Origin: Alphaproteobacteria bacterium
GTDB lineage: Bacteria > Pseudomonadota > Alphaproteobacteria > Rhodobacterales > Rhodobacteraceae
Assembly (NCBI GenBank): GCA_030431485.1
Contig: JAUIIR010000042.1
Coordinates: 1 to 36,318, forward strand
Length of the DNA stretch: 36,318 bases
Direction: 5' to 3'
The position numbers were made by a program, and so were the translations under genes. Below, in pieces: positions 23,940-33,127 of this stretch. The notes beneath the pieces were generated by a model, which ran no database searches, was not told where the DNA came from, and was given only the letters and a program-made list of their open reading frames with translations. Numbering within the stretch: position 1 is the stretch's first letter; each line of letters begins with the position of its first letter.

Positions 23940-25334
23940 ATGCCAAACCCTTTGGCACTTCTAGCGCTGGCCATCTGGCCATTGGTGGCAGTTGTTCTGT
24001 TTCAGAAGCTGCCGCCCGGCCGTGCTGTGCTTGCAACCCTGATCGTAGGGTATCTCTTTCTCCCTGAACCTCCGGCGGGGTTCGATTTCCCGTTGCTGCC
24101 ACCGCTCACAAAACACACGATTCCGGCGTTGAGCGCGTTTGTGATGTGGTTCCGGATGTATCCGCAAAACTTCAATCCGCTCCCGCGCAGCCCGGTGGCG
24201 ATCGGATTGCTCTTGATGTTCTTGTTTTCGCCAATTGCGACAGCATTGTTCAACATGCAGCCCGTGTATTGGGGAAATTTCACAATCCAGGGGATGACAA
24301 TCAAAGATTCCATCGGCTTCGTCATCCAACAATCCCTGCTTGCCCTACCGTTCCTTTTGGCGCGACGTTTTCTGAATACGGCCAGAGACCAAAGAGACCT
24401 GCTGATCGCATTGATGGTTGGCGGATTGGTCTATTCAGTGCCCATGCTGATCGAGATCCGCCTGTCACCTCAGTTGAACCTGTGGGTCTACGGCTACTAT
24501 CAGCATGATTTCTCGCAAACGATGCGCTTCGGCGGGTTCCGCCCGATGGTCTTTCTGAACCACGGGATTTGGGCTGCCTTCTTTCTGCTGATGTCAATCG
24601 TAGCGGCGTACGCTCTTTGGAAATATGGCAACTTCAAGCGTAAATGGACAGTCTTTGGCGCGGCTCTTTACCTGACCACTGTCTTGGTACTCTCCAAATC
24701 CCTGGGAGCATGGCTGTTTGCCGCAGCGTTGATTCCAACAATTGTTGCATTCAGCGCGCGCTGGCAGATGCGACTTGCTCTGTGCATCGCAATCTTCGCA
24801 ATGACCTACCCCGCCATGAAAGGCGTCGGTCTGGTCCCGGAAACACAGATTCTTGAAGCCGCTGCAAGCATTGACCCGGATCGCGCCGCGTCCCTGGAGT
24901 TTCGGTTCACAAACGAAAACCGACTTCTCGAACGCGCGCAAGCGAAACCGCTTTTTGGCTGGGGAAACTACGATCGCAATCAAATCATGAACCCGTCCAA
25001 TGGTATGATCGAAACGATCACCGATGGTCGGTGGATTATTCTGATTGGTCAGTTGGGCTGGCTCGGCTTTCTTGCGGAATTTGGCTTGTTGCTTCTGCCA
25101 GTCTTCCTACTCTGGCGCGAGACTCGCCATCGCACAGCTGACAGCTATTCCTTTCTCCTTGCTCCGTTGGCGCTTCTGCTTTCGGTCAATGTGTTTGACC
25201 TGCTTCCCAACGCAACACTCACCCCATTGACCTGGTTGATGGCCGGTGCGTTGTTGGGCTACGCGGAAACCCTGCGCGATGGCAGGGAAGAGTTTCAATC
25301 AGAACAGCGGTTGCAATGGCGCCCCGTCATTTAG
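23940..25334 (+). CDS. O-antigen polymerase/ligase-like membrane protein
   Basis: A 464-residue protein with about ten to twelve membrane helices and a long hydrophilic loop at roughly residues 300-360 (EAAASIDPDRAASLEFRFTN, KPLFGWGNYDRN), the topology of Wzy/WaaL/ExoQ-type proteins. The RFTNENRLLERAQAKPLFGWG block resembles the conserved R...E...P..G.G region of the O-antigen ligase/polymerase family. It would join or polymerise lipid-linked glycans at the periplasmic face. The ribosome site is weak. It precedes the GT4 gene by 15 bases and begins a three-gene polysaccharide set. Confidence 0.75.
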   Translation: MPNPLALLALAIWPLVAVVLFQKLPPGRAVLATLIVGYLFLPEPPAGFDFPLLPPLTKHTIPALSAFVMWFRMYPQNFNPLPRSPVAIGLLLMFLFSPIATALFNMQPVYWGNFTIQGMTIKDSIGFVIQQSLLALPFLLARRFLNTARDQRDLLIALMVGGLVYSVPMLIEIRLSPQLNLWVYGYYQHDFSQTMRFGGFRPMVFLNHGIWAAFFLLMSIVAAYALWKYGNFKRKWTVFGAALYLTTVLVLSKSLGAWLFAAALIPTIVAFSARWQMRLALCIAIFAMTYPAMKGVGLVPETQILEAAASIDPDRAASLEFRFTNENRLLERAQAKPLFGWGNYDRNQIMNPSNGMIETITDGRWIILIGQLGWLGFLAEFGLLLLPVFLLWRETRHRTADSYSFLLAPLALLLSVNVFDLLPNATLTPLTWLMAGALLGYAETLRDGREEFQSEQRLQWRPVI

Positions 25335-25349
25335 GAACACCTTGAACCT

Positions 25350-26687
25350 ATGACCACCTTCAAATCAGCGCGCCCGCGGGTCCTGGCCATTGCCGAGGCC
25401 GCCAATCCAGAGTGGGTGAGCGTGCCACTGGTTGGATGGTCCATGGCGCAGGCGCTCAGAGACGTCGCAGACGTGCATATGGTCACGCAAGTGCGCAATC
25501 GAGATGCGATCCTGCGTGCTGGTTTGATCGAGGGGCGGGATTTTACTGCGATAGACTCGGAGACGGTCGCTCGGCCTCTTTGGGCGCTAGCTGAAAAGCT
25601 CCGGATGGGCGAAGGAAAGGGTTGGACCACCCTCCAAGCCATCAACGCACTGATGTATCCTTGGTTTGAGCATCTGGTTTGGAAAGAGTTCGGTTCATCG
25701 ATATCCGCAGGACACTTTGACATCGTACATCGCATTACTCCTCTTAGTCCTACAATCGCCTCCCCGATCGCCAAAAAGGTTAGACGTGCCAGAGTACCTT
25801 TCGTACTCGGTACGCTGAATGGCGGGGTCCCTTGGCCCAAACATTTCGATGCCGAGAGACGGGCGGAAAAAGAATGGTTGAGCTATATGCGCAGCGCCTA
25901 CAAACACCTGCCTGGCCGCGCTGACACACTTAAAAACGCGTCGGCGATCATTGTCGGGTCACGCCACACTCAAAGCGAAATACCTGACGCCTATCAGGAG
26001 AAAACGGTCTACATCCCCGAAAATGGCATTGACCCCACACGCTTTAACAAGATTGCGCAGCCCATTGGGGATGTGTTGAAAGCCTGCTTTGTTGGTCGTT
26101 TGGTCCCATACAAGGGCCCCGACATGCTGATCGAGGCTGCTGCGGACCTGCTTCGGAACGGTAGCATGACATTGGATATCGTTGGCGATGGCCCGATGCT
26201 CGAGCAATTGCAAGTTCAGGCGACTGCATTGGGATGTGGAGACACTCTGACCTTTCATAAATGGCTTCCGCATGAAGAGGTACAGACCATTCTCAGCCAG
26301 TCTCACATCCTGAGTTTCCCGTCGATCCGGGAATTCGGAGGCGGTGTTGTGTTAGAAGCGATGGCCTTGGGCGTGGTGCCGGTCGTCGTCGACTACGCCG
26401 GCCCCGGCGAGCTTGTGACGGACGATACCGGCTTCAAAACGCCCTGTGGGAGCCGTGACGATATCATATCGGGTTTCCGCGAGATTCTGACGAAACTGTC
26501 ACAGAACCCTGCATCGCTTGACCACATGTCTAGGAAGGCGCGCCAGCGGGTCGAAGATTATTTTCTGTGGGACTGCAAGGCATACCAGATGCGCCGAGTT
26601 TATGACTGGCTTGTTGTGGAGAGTGACGCACCAAAACCAGACATTTTCGAGGCTGGATTAAGGCCAATTCGCTCAACAATTCCCTGA
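25350..26687 (+). CDS. family 4 glycosyltransferase
   Basis: A 445-residue GT-B fold transferase. The C-terminal domain shows FVGRLVPYKGPDMLIEAA and the EX7E motif with Glu328 and Glu336 in REFGGGVVLEAMALG, the retaining GT4 signature. The N-terminal half contains the acceptor domain. The protein is cytoplasmic and builds a lipid-linked glycan with its neighbours. The sugar specificity is not readable. It starts 15 bases after the polymerase-like gene and ends about 100 bases before the acyltransferase-like gene. Confidence 0.88.
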   Translation: MTTFKSARPRVLAIAEAANPEWVSVPLVGWSMAQALRDVADVHMVTQVRNRDAILRAGLIEGRDFTAIDSETVARPLWALAEKLRMGEGKGWTTLQAINALMYPWFEHLVWKEFGSSISAGHFDIVHRITPLSPTIASPIAKKVRRARVPFVLGTLNGGVPWPKHFDAERRAEKEWLSYMRSAYKHLPGRADTLKNASAIIVGSRHTQSEIPDAYQEKTVYIPENGIDPTRFNKIAQPIGDVLKACFVGRLVPYKGPDMLIEAAADLLRNGSMTLDIVGDGPMLEQLQVQATALGCGDTLTFHKWLPHEEVQTILSQSHILSFPSIREFGGGVVLEAMALGVVPVVVDYAGPGELVTDDTGFKTPCGSRDDIISGFREILTKLSQNPASLDHMSRKARQRVEDYFLWDCKAYQMRRVYDWLVVESDAPKPDIFEAGLRPIRSTIP

Positions 26688-26788
26688 TCAGCACAACACA
26701 CTGTTTCGGAATCCCGCATTGCCGGAGCGGCCGGGAATGAAGTAATTTGATCAAACGGTGGGGGCCGTTCTTGTAATATTGTGGTAGC

Positions 26789-28813
26789 GTGTCAATCCAG
26801 TCCTCCCTTCGACTATCAGACGTCTTCGTTCTGAAAGACTCTGAAGCCGCTCGGTCCGAGATGCGGCAGTTCCTTCTTGCGCTTGCATGCTTCGCCTTTG
26901 TGCTTGCCGCGCTTGGGGCAGGACAAGTTGGCGCCGATGCATTTGCCAAGGATATGATCTTGGTCTTTTGCGGCGCTTGGTGCGCAAATCAGCTGATCAG
27001 AGGCCCTGAGATTTACCGAGCGCAAGTGATCTGTGTATTGCAGGCGTACTTCATTGGCGTCCTGTGCTGTGCACTGCTTATGTTCGCGGTCGGGTGGATG
27101 ATATTTCTACCCGAGGAGTATAAGATCCTTGGGAATGCTCTGTTACAGGCAGCTACGTTCACCACCAATTTTGGGCTCGTCTTCTTTCCGGTGGACTCAT
27201 CTCAACGGTTTGTCGGACTGTTTGATCACCTGTGGATTCCCGCCTTGATCGGGCAGTGCTGCCTGATCCTCAGCCTGCTCTATTGGCGCCTATCCAAGAA
27301 TGTTGTTCGCTTGCTGCTGGTTCTCACGGCGATGGCTGGAACGTCACTGGTCCTGTCGACTAACGACAGCCCAGTTGTTCAGCTTCTTCCAATCGGCGGG
27401 TTGTGGGCCTTTTTGTTCGGGGCAATCCCCTTCATTATCATCAGCAAATTCCGTGTTCTTGAATACGCTACGTTGATCGGCGTGATCAATTTTGTTGCCG
27501 GAATCATGGTCATTGCCGCTACAGGTGACACGTTGGCAGCGCGGGCGCTTGTCGCAATTGGCCTTGCCTTTCTCTACCTTGGCAGCCGGCCTCGGGAGTT
27601 GCGGCCGGACATGACCGCCATGCGCAGGCGTTGGTTCGGTATGGTGTTGCACACATTCCTTTGGGCCGTTCCCTTGACCCATCTTGCATCGGCCCTGCGC
27701 GTGTCAGAAGTCACGCAGACAGAATACCTCGTCTTGATCGTTCCATGTCTATTGTTCGCCATTGGCTCCTGGACAATCTGGCAACGTATCGAGCAGCGTC
27801 GGGGATCAAATCAATTGGTGATCAGTGGCGCGGTTGCGGCGGTTCTGTTCATCAATGGCCTAATTGGTTTGACGACCCAAGGATTGCAACTGAGGTTTCC
27901 TGCGAACGCGCAGGCCTACATCCATGCGTTGGAGGCCGAAGCGCCAGCTTTCGTTTGCCCGCAAATGACTGACGGTCCGTTGGCCGGCCTTGATGTTTGC
28001 CGACTAGGGCCAGATGGGCCGCCCAAGGCCCTGATCTGGGGTGATCACCAATTGGACACTCTGCGCGTCGGTCTCGCAGAGGCGGCGCGGCGCGCCCAGT
28101 TGCCTACCCTGATTATTGCGCGGTCGAATTGCATCCCGCTGGACGGTTTGCAAAGTCGGTTTTCTGCCCACACTGAGGCATCCGGACAGCAGTGTGATCG
28201 ACAATCTGCTCAGATTGTTCAGGCGCTTTCGCATTTGCGCAGCATTCGCCAAGTCACCTTGGTGGCAGATTGGACCTACTATCTTGGAATCACAGATGCC
28301 GAGCTTTTCCAGCGTGCCCCGGTTCGCCTTGGCCCGATTGATGGCAGCCCATTCGATATCACACGGCAAAACGACTATGTCGCAGCCGCTGCTCTCGACA
28401 CTCTTGAAACACTGAGAGGAAAGGGCTTGCGTGTTTCGGTTCTTCGCCAGGTTCCCTCTCAGCCGCGCTTCAACGCCGAAATGGCGGCGCGGGCCAGTTT
28501 GCCTGGAGTGGGTATGTACCTGGGGATGCCAACGCTGTCTCATACCATTTCGCTGGCAGATGCTTCTGACCTGCACGCAGATGTGGACAGTCTATTCAAT
28601 GGTTTTGCGCGGCTTGGGCTGATGACCTACGTGGACACTTGGAGGGCTTTCTGTTCAAGCACCCGCTGTGATGCAAGAGGCGGACTATCCAGTGACTACG
28701 TCACTTCGACACGGCTCAGTCAAAGCGGAGCACTCGCCCTGTCACCCGTCTTGGAAGAAGATCTCGCAAAGGTGCGCACACATGCACCTCAACGCCGCAT
28801 GATTGACAGCTGA
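26789..28813 (+). CDS. acyltransferase-3/SGNH protein with lost catalytic residues
   Basis: A 674-residue protein laid out like OafA-type O-acetyltransferases: about ten N-terminal helices (acyltransferase 3) then a periplasmic SGNH domain from roughly residue 390. In the membrane part FLPEEYKILGNALLQAATFT matches the family, but the first-helix His and the WSLxxExQFY box are gone (FDHLWIPALIGQCCLI instead). In the SGNH domain the GDSH nucleophile motif reads GDHQ at 418-421, and the C-terminal DxxHLS box reads TSTRLS at 639-644, so Ser, Asp and His are all replaced while flanking fold motifs (DWTYYLG) remain. The start is a GTG with a poor ribosome site; an internal ATG at 26861 is an alternative. 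It is intact as a frame, so it is a likely pseudo-enzyme rather than a pseudogene. Its stop abuts the convergent ABC gene with no gap. Confidence 0.7.
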   Translation: MSIQSSLRLSDVFVLKDSEAARSEMRQFLLALACFAFVLAALGAGQVGADAFAKDMILVFCGAWCANQLIRGPEIYRAQVICVLQAYFIGVLCCALLMFAVGWMIFLPEEYKILGNALLQAATFTTNFGLVFFPVDSSQRFVGLFDHLWIPALIGQCCLILSLLYWRLSKNVVRLLLVLTAMAGTSLVLSTNDSPVVQLLPIGGLWAFLFGAIPFIIISKFRVLEYATLIGVINFVAGIMVIAATGDTLAARALVAIGLAFLYLGSRPRELRPDMTAMRRRWFGMVLHTFLWAVPLTHLASALRVSEVTQTEYLVLIVPCLLFAIGSWTIWQRIEQRRGSNQLVISGAVAAVLFINGLIGLTTQGLQLRFPANAQAYIHALEAEAPAFVCPQMTDGPLAGLDVCRLGPDGPPKALIWGDHQLDTLRVGLAEAARRAQLPTLIIARSNCIPLDGLQSRFSAHTEASGQQCDRQSAQIVQALSHLRSIRQVTLVADWTYYLGITDAELFQRAPVRLGPIDGSPFDITRQNDYVAAAALDTLETLRGKGLRVSVLRQVPSQPRFNAEMAARASLPGVGMYLGMPTLSHTISLADASDLHADVDSLFNGFARLGLMTYVDTWRAFCSSTRCDARGGLSSDYVTSTRLSQSGALALSPVLEEDLAKVRTHAPQRRMIDS

Positions 28814-29815
28814 TCACGCCGCTTGGGGAGCCATCAGTTCTTTCCAGCGATGGCAGGCCACGTCATGCCCGGTATCGTCCGTCTCAAGCTTTGGCTCGAC
28901 TTGTTTGCAATGGTCAATAGCAAACGGGCAGCGGGTGTGGAACTTGCAACCAGATGGCTGATTTGTCGGTGACGGAATCTCGCCGGTCAGCTTTTGCGCT
29001 GTCCCGCGATCATCAGGATCAAGTGATGGGATCGCGGAGAACAGAGCCTTGGTATATGGATGACGCGGCGCCGCGAACAACTTGCGGGTTGGCGCAGTTT
29101 CGACCAGCCGCCCAAGATACATCACAGCGACATGGTCACAGGTATGAGCCACAACTGAAAGGTCATGACTGATGAACATGAACGTCAGACCCATGTCCGT
29201 CTGGATCTGCTTGAGCAGATTCAACACATCGGCTTGGATGGACACGTCCAGTGCGGCAACACTTTCATCGGCCACGATGAATTTCGGCGCTGAGACAAGC
29301 GCGCGGGCGATTGAGATGCGCTGACGCTGCCCACCGGAAAACGCGTGCGGAAAACGACGCAGATGCTCTAGATTCAGCCGGCACTTCGCGGCGATCTCCC
29401 GAACACGCGCGTCGGTTTCAGCCCGGGTTTTCGTCAAGCCCATAACTTCGAGTGGTTCCGCGATGATGTCCCGCACCGTCATACGCGGGCTCAGCGCTGC
29501 GTATGGGTCTTGAAAGATCAACTGCGCACGTTTGCGGTAATCTCTAAGCTGTTCCTTCGTAATGTTTTCAAGGTCATAGTCAACCTCTCCATCACTGTAG
29601 TGCGCGCCACCGCCAGTAATTGGAGCCGCTTTCAGCAAAGCACGTCCAAGCGTTGTCTTGCCTGAACCACTTTCACCAACAAGCCCAAAGAAAGACCCTT
29701 TCTCTATGTCGAGCGATACATTGTCTACAGCCTTGAGGATCTGCTTATTGAACAGCCCGCCACCAATGGGGAAACCCACCGAGAGGCCTTTGGCACGGAT
29801 CAGAACATCACTCAT
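28814..29815 (-). CDS. ABC transporter ATP-binding protein, OppF/DppF type
   Basis: A 333-residue ATPase of an oligopeptide/opine-type importer. Walker A is GESGSGKTT at 47-55, the signature is FSGGQRQRISIARAL, and Walker B reads VADESVAALD, with Ser where Pro is common. The C-terminal oligopeptide HPY domain has GCKFHTRCPFAIDHC, whose cysteines may bind an iron-sulfur cluster as in DppD-like ATPases. The start overlaps the previous ATPase stop by 4 bases. It is the last gene of a five-gene minus-strand operon and abuts the convergent acyltransferase-like gene. Confidence 0.9.
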   Translation of the reverse strand: MSDVLIRAKGLSVGFPIGGGLFNKQILKAVDNVSLDIEKGSFFGLVGESGSGKTTLGRALLKAAPITGGGAHYSDGEVDYDLENITKEQLRDYRKRAQLIFQDPYAALSPRMTVRDIIAEPLEVMGLTKTRAETDARVREIAAKCRLNLEHLRRFPHAFSGGQRQRISIARALVSAPKFIVADESVAALDVSIQADVLNLLKQIQTDMGLTFMFISHDLSVVAHTCDHVAVMYLGRLVETAPTRKLFAAPRHPYTKALFSAIPSLDPDDRGTAQKLTGEIPSPTNQPSGCKFHTRCPFAIDHCKQVEPKLETDDTGHDVACHRWKELMAPQAA

Positions 29816-30804
29816 GCTGGCACCTCGTCATAGATATGGCAGGCCACTTTATGTGCATTCTCAATCTGCCGCTCTGTCGGATCGACGGACATACAGACAT
29901 CTCCCACCACTTTGGAACAGCGAGTGTGGAATACGCAGCCAGTCGGTCGCTCCAGCGGAGACGGGATATCACCCGGCACCGGTGTCAGAGGTGAGTCCAG
30001 ATCATCCAATTTCGGGAGCGCGGCCAACAAACCTTGCGTGTAGGGATGCTTGGGGTTGCGAATAACCTCGCGGACCGGGCCTTCTTCGATCATTCTGCCA
30101 AGGTACATCACATTCACCTTGTCTGCAGTCTGCGCCACCACGCCAAGATCATGCGTGATAAAAACAATGCCCATGTGGAACTCGGACACCAGGTCTTTCA
30201 TCAGGTCGATCACCTGCGCCTGGATGGTCACATCCAGCGCGGTTGTAGGTTCGTCAGCTATCAGGAGTTTTGGCTGGGTCGAGAGCGCCATCGCAATCAT
30301 CGCGCGTTGACGCATACCGCCCGAAAGCTCGAATGCATATTGATCAAAACGCTTTGACGCATCGGAGATACCAACGCGGTCCAGCATTTCAATACTGATG
30401 TTTTTGGCTTGCTCTTTTGAGTAGTCGCCATGCAACTGCAATTGCTCGACCATTTGCTTGCCGATGGTAATCGCCGGCGCGAAACTGGCCATCGGTTCCT
30501 GGAAGATCATGGACACGGCACCGCCGCGCACAATGTTCAATTCGCGCGGAGTCTTCAGGGACAGGACATCCACCGGTCCTTTATCAGTGTGCAATGTGAT
30601 TTTGCTCTCAGGACTGTAAACCGCATTGCGCGCATTCAGGTGCATCAACGATTTGGCGGTCACAGATTTGCCGGAACCGGACTCTCCGACCAGCCCCATC
30701 ACTTCGCCTTTGTTCAGCGAAAAGCTCACGTTGTCGACCGCGGTGATCAAACCCTCGTCGGTCCGGAATTTGAGCGTCAGATTTTGAACGTCGATCAGGC
30801 TCAT
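29812..30804 (-). CDS. ABC transporter ATP-binding protein, OppD/DppD type
   Basis: A 330-residue ATPase with Walker A GESGSGKS at 40-47, the Q-loop in IFQEPMASF, signature ELSGGMRQRAMIAMAL and Walker B LLIADEPTTALD. The C-terminal domain carries TGCVFHTRCSKVVGDVC. Both ends overlap neighbouring genes by 4 bases (ATGA), so it is translationally coupled to the permease and the second ATPase. It pairs with the OppF-type protein to drive the importer. Confidence 0.9.
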   Translation of the reverse strand: MSLIDVQNLTLKFRTDEGLITAVDNVSFSLNKGEVMGLVGESGSGKSVTAKSLMHLNARNAVYSPESKITLHTDKGPVDVLSLKTPRELNIVRGGAVSMIFQEPMASFAPAITIGKQMVEQLQLHGDYSKEQAKNISIEMLDRVGISDASKRFDQYAFELSGGMRQRAMIAMALSTQPKLLIADEPTTALDVTIQAQVIDLMKDLVSEFHMGIVFITHDLGVVAQTADKVNVMYLGRMIEEGPVREVIRNPKHPYTQGLLAALPKLDDLDSPLTPVPGDIPSPLERPTGCVFHTRCSKVVGDVCMSVDPTERQIENAHKVACHIYDEVPA

Positions 30805-32000
30805 TTGTTGTTATCCGAATAGGGGTCTGCCGCGTCGCGCAAACCGTCGCCGACAAACACAAACGCCATCACCAATGCGATGAAGAAGATCACCGGGATG
30901 AAGTACCATTGATAGTTGAGTAGAACGTCCGCACTGGTCACATTCTGGAGCATGACGCCAAGGCTATTGACTGGGTCCTTCAGGCCAAGGCCTATGAAAG
31001 AAAGCGCTGTTTCTGACAGCACCATGTACGGGAACGAGATCACAAGATCGACGATGATATAGCTGGTGAAGCTGGGCAGCAAATGGCGCCGGATCACGTG
31101 GCCCGATGACGCTCCGCAAAGCTGAGCCGCCAGAACGTATTCCTGGTTCCGCTCTGTCAGAAGGTGTGTTCGCACACGTCGCGCCAAAGTGGGCCAGCCG
31201 ATCAAACCAAGTATGAGCGAGATATAGAAGAACCGTTGTTCGGCCGTCATCTCAGGTGGCATGAAAGCCGCGACAGCCATGAACAGCGGGATCGCGGGCA
31301 CTGTTCGAACGGCATCGGTGATCATTTGCAGAATGGAGTCCACCCAGCCACCATAGTAGCCGGACACACCGCCAATCACGAGCGCCAAAACGAACGCAAT
31401 GAACACCCCGATCGTACCGACCTGGAGCGAGGTCCAGATCGCGTGGAACGTCCGAGAGAAGATGTCCTTGCCGCTGGCATCGGTGCCAAAGACATGCACG
31501 AAACCGTCTTGAGTGCCGAACAGATGCGTGTCCATCGGGATAAACCCGAACAGTTTGTACTCCCATCCCTCGACAAAGAAATACACGTAGTTGCGTTCGT
31601 CTTCATTGACGGTGGTCACCCACCGAAAGTTCGTCGCCAACGAGCGTTCGCGTTCGACAGCATGCACAAATGGCCTGAGTGAACAGCCATTGGTGTCGCA
31701 GAACATCGGCACCTGCGGCGCACCGTTCAGGTAATCGTCATTCTTGCCTGCAATCGTCGGATCGTAAGGTGACAGGAACGGCGCAAAGATGCCTGACAGC
31801 ATGAGAAAAACCAGCACGCAAGCCGCAATCATCGCCGAGCGCTGTTTCTTGAACCGTGCCCAGATCAATTGCCCCTGTGACGCTGTGAAATAGGCCTCTT
31901 TTGAGCGCCGCTTAACTGAGTCCTCGGTTTCAACTACCTGCACATGCGGGCCGGTTGTCTCGGCAAGGTTGGGCTTTTGGGGATCGGGTGTCGTCGTCAT
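30801..32000 (-). CDS. ABC transporter permease, DppC type with large periplasmic insert
   Basis: A 399-residue permease longer than the usual 280-300. A cytoplasmic tail of about 55 residues precedes helix 1 (about 56-76). A periplasmic insert of about 110 residues (DPTIAGKNDDYLNGAPQVP onward) comes before the permease core, which starts at FGTDASGKDIFSR. The EAA-like loop is ERNQEYVLAAQLCGASSGHV. The long insert resembles YejE-type permeases. It is coupled to the downstream ATPase by a 4-base overlap and lies 4 bases after the partner permease. Confidence 0.88.
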   Translation of the reverse strand: MTTTPDPQKPNLAETTGPHVQVVETEDSVKRRSKEAYFTASQGQLIWARFKKQRSAMIAACVLVFLMLSGIFAPFLSPYDPTIAGKNDDYLNGAPQVPMFCDTNGCSLRPFVHAVERERSLATNFRWVTTVNEDERNYVYFFVEGWEYKLFGFIPMDTHLFGTQDGFVHVFGTDASGKDIFSRTFHAIWTSLQVGTIGVFIAFVLALVIGGVSGYYGGWVDSILQMITDAVRTVPAIPLFMAVAAFMPPEMTAEQRFFYISLILGLIGWPTLARRVRTHLLTERNQEYVLAAQLCGASSGHVIRRHLLPSFTSYIIVDLVISFPYMVLSETALSFIGLGLKDPVNSLGVMLQNVTSADVLLNYQWYFIPVIFFIALVMAFVFVGDGLRDAADPYSDNNK

Positions 32001-32004
32001 GGCG

Positions 32005-33009
32005 TCACCTCACAATGCTCTTGCGGACGCGCGGATCAAGTACCGCCAGCAACACATCCGTCAGGAAATTGAGCGTCACGATGGACGCGGTCAAAAGGAA
32101 GATGATAGCTCCTGCAAGCTGCTGGTCGTTCGACCGAGCCAAGGCCTCGATAAGCAATGCCCCAGCCTCGGTCAGCGTCAGGATCAAAGCCACGATGGGC
32201 AACTCGTTGAAGATGCGGTTCAGGTCAAAGCCCAAGCTATTGACGATTGGCCCGAGCGCGTGTCGTGCAGGATAATTCCAGAGCAGTTTGCGTCCATGAA
32301 CCCCGCGGGCTTCAGCCGCTGTGACATAGAGCTTGCCAATCTCGTCCGACATGAGCGCGCGTACGGTTTGAAGCGCGAATGCTGTGGCCGACCAACCCAG
32401 AATGAAGATTGGAAGCCACGCGTTGCTGAGCAGATCCAGCAACCTGTCAAAACTCCACGGCGCATCTCGATACTCAGCCGAGAACAACCCAGTCAAAGTG
32501 TCTCCGAAATACACGGTCGAGAATAACATGATCATCAGCGCGAGCAGAAAGTTCGGCATCGCAAGACCGAGATAGCTGAACAGGCGCAGCGAGTTGTTTA
32601 GAACGGCGTTGTTCGATGCCGCAGCAATGATGCCGACGGGTAGAGCGATGGCATATGCAAGAGCTAGCGACGCCAGGCACAAACCCAGTGAAATCCAGAA
32701 CTTGTCACCCAGAAGCTGCGCGATATTCACCCGGAGGATACAACTGTCCCCGAATTCACCCTGAAATGCGTTGACGATCCACTTGCCCCAACGTTCGAGG
32801 AAAGGGCGATCCAGTCCGAGGCGCGCGCGCTCGGCTTCGATATCGGCGACTGAAATGCCAGAGCCTTGCGTGTTCTTGAACGCGAGGTAGCGTTCAGCGC
32901 AATCGCCGGGCACCAATTCCATCAGCGAGAACACGACAAGGGACACGATGACAAGTGTGATCATCGCAAGCACAGCGCGGGTCAGCACGAAACGCGCAAA
33001 ATTCAACAT
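32005..33009 (-). CDS. ABC transporter permease, DppB type
   Basis: A 334-residue inner-membrane permease with six helices. FARFVLTRAVLAMITLVIVS begins helix 1, LVPGDCAERYLAF is the DppB-type first loop, and the coupling loop is LYVTAAEARGVHGRKLLWNY. It follows the binding-protein gene after a 118-base gap that contains a strong hairpin, and precedes the second permease by 4 bases. It forms the channel together with the DppC-type permease. Confidence 0.88.
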   Translation of the reverse strand: MLNFARFVLTRAVLAMITLVIVSLVVFSLMELVPGDCAERYLAFKNTQGSGISVADIEAERARLGLDRPFLERWGKWIVNAFQGEFGDSCILRVNIAQLLGDKFWISLGLCLASLALAYAIALPVGIIAAASNNAVLNNSLRLFSYLGLAMPNFLLALMIMLFSTVYFGDTLTGLFSAEYRDAPWSFDRLLDLLSNAWLPIFILGWSATAFALQTVRALMSDEIGKLYVTAAEARGVHGRKLLWNYPARHALGPIVNSLGFDLNRIFNELPIVALILTLTEAGALLIEALARSNDQQLAGAIIFLLTASIVTLNFLTDVLLAVLDPRVRKSIVR

Positions 33010-33084
33010 GAGTGGTGCCCCTGCTAGATGTCCGTGTCCCGATTGACCCGGGTTTTTTCCAGACGACGGTCATTGGATAGGCCA

Positions 33085-33111
33085 CTGCGGACAGACAGGA
33101 TCTGCCCGCAG
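33085..33111 (-). terminator. hairpin between binding-protein and permease genes
   Basis: On the minus strand CTGCGGGCAGA pairs with TCTGTCCGCAG (11 bp with one wobble) around a 5-base loop, 17 bases past the binding-protein stop. No T-run follows. Such hairpins commonly let the binding protein be made in excess by protecting its mRNA end or by partial termination. Confidence 0.65.
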
Positions 33112-33127
33112 CGACATTCTTGCGGCT

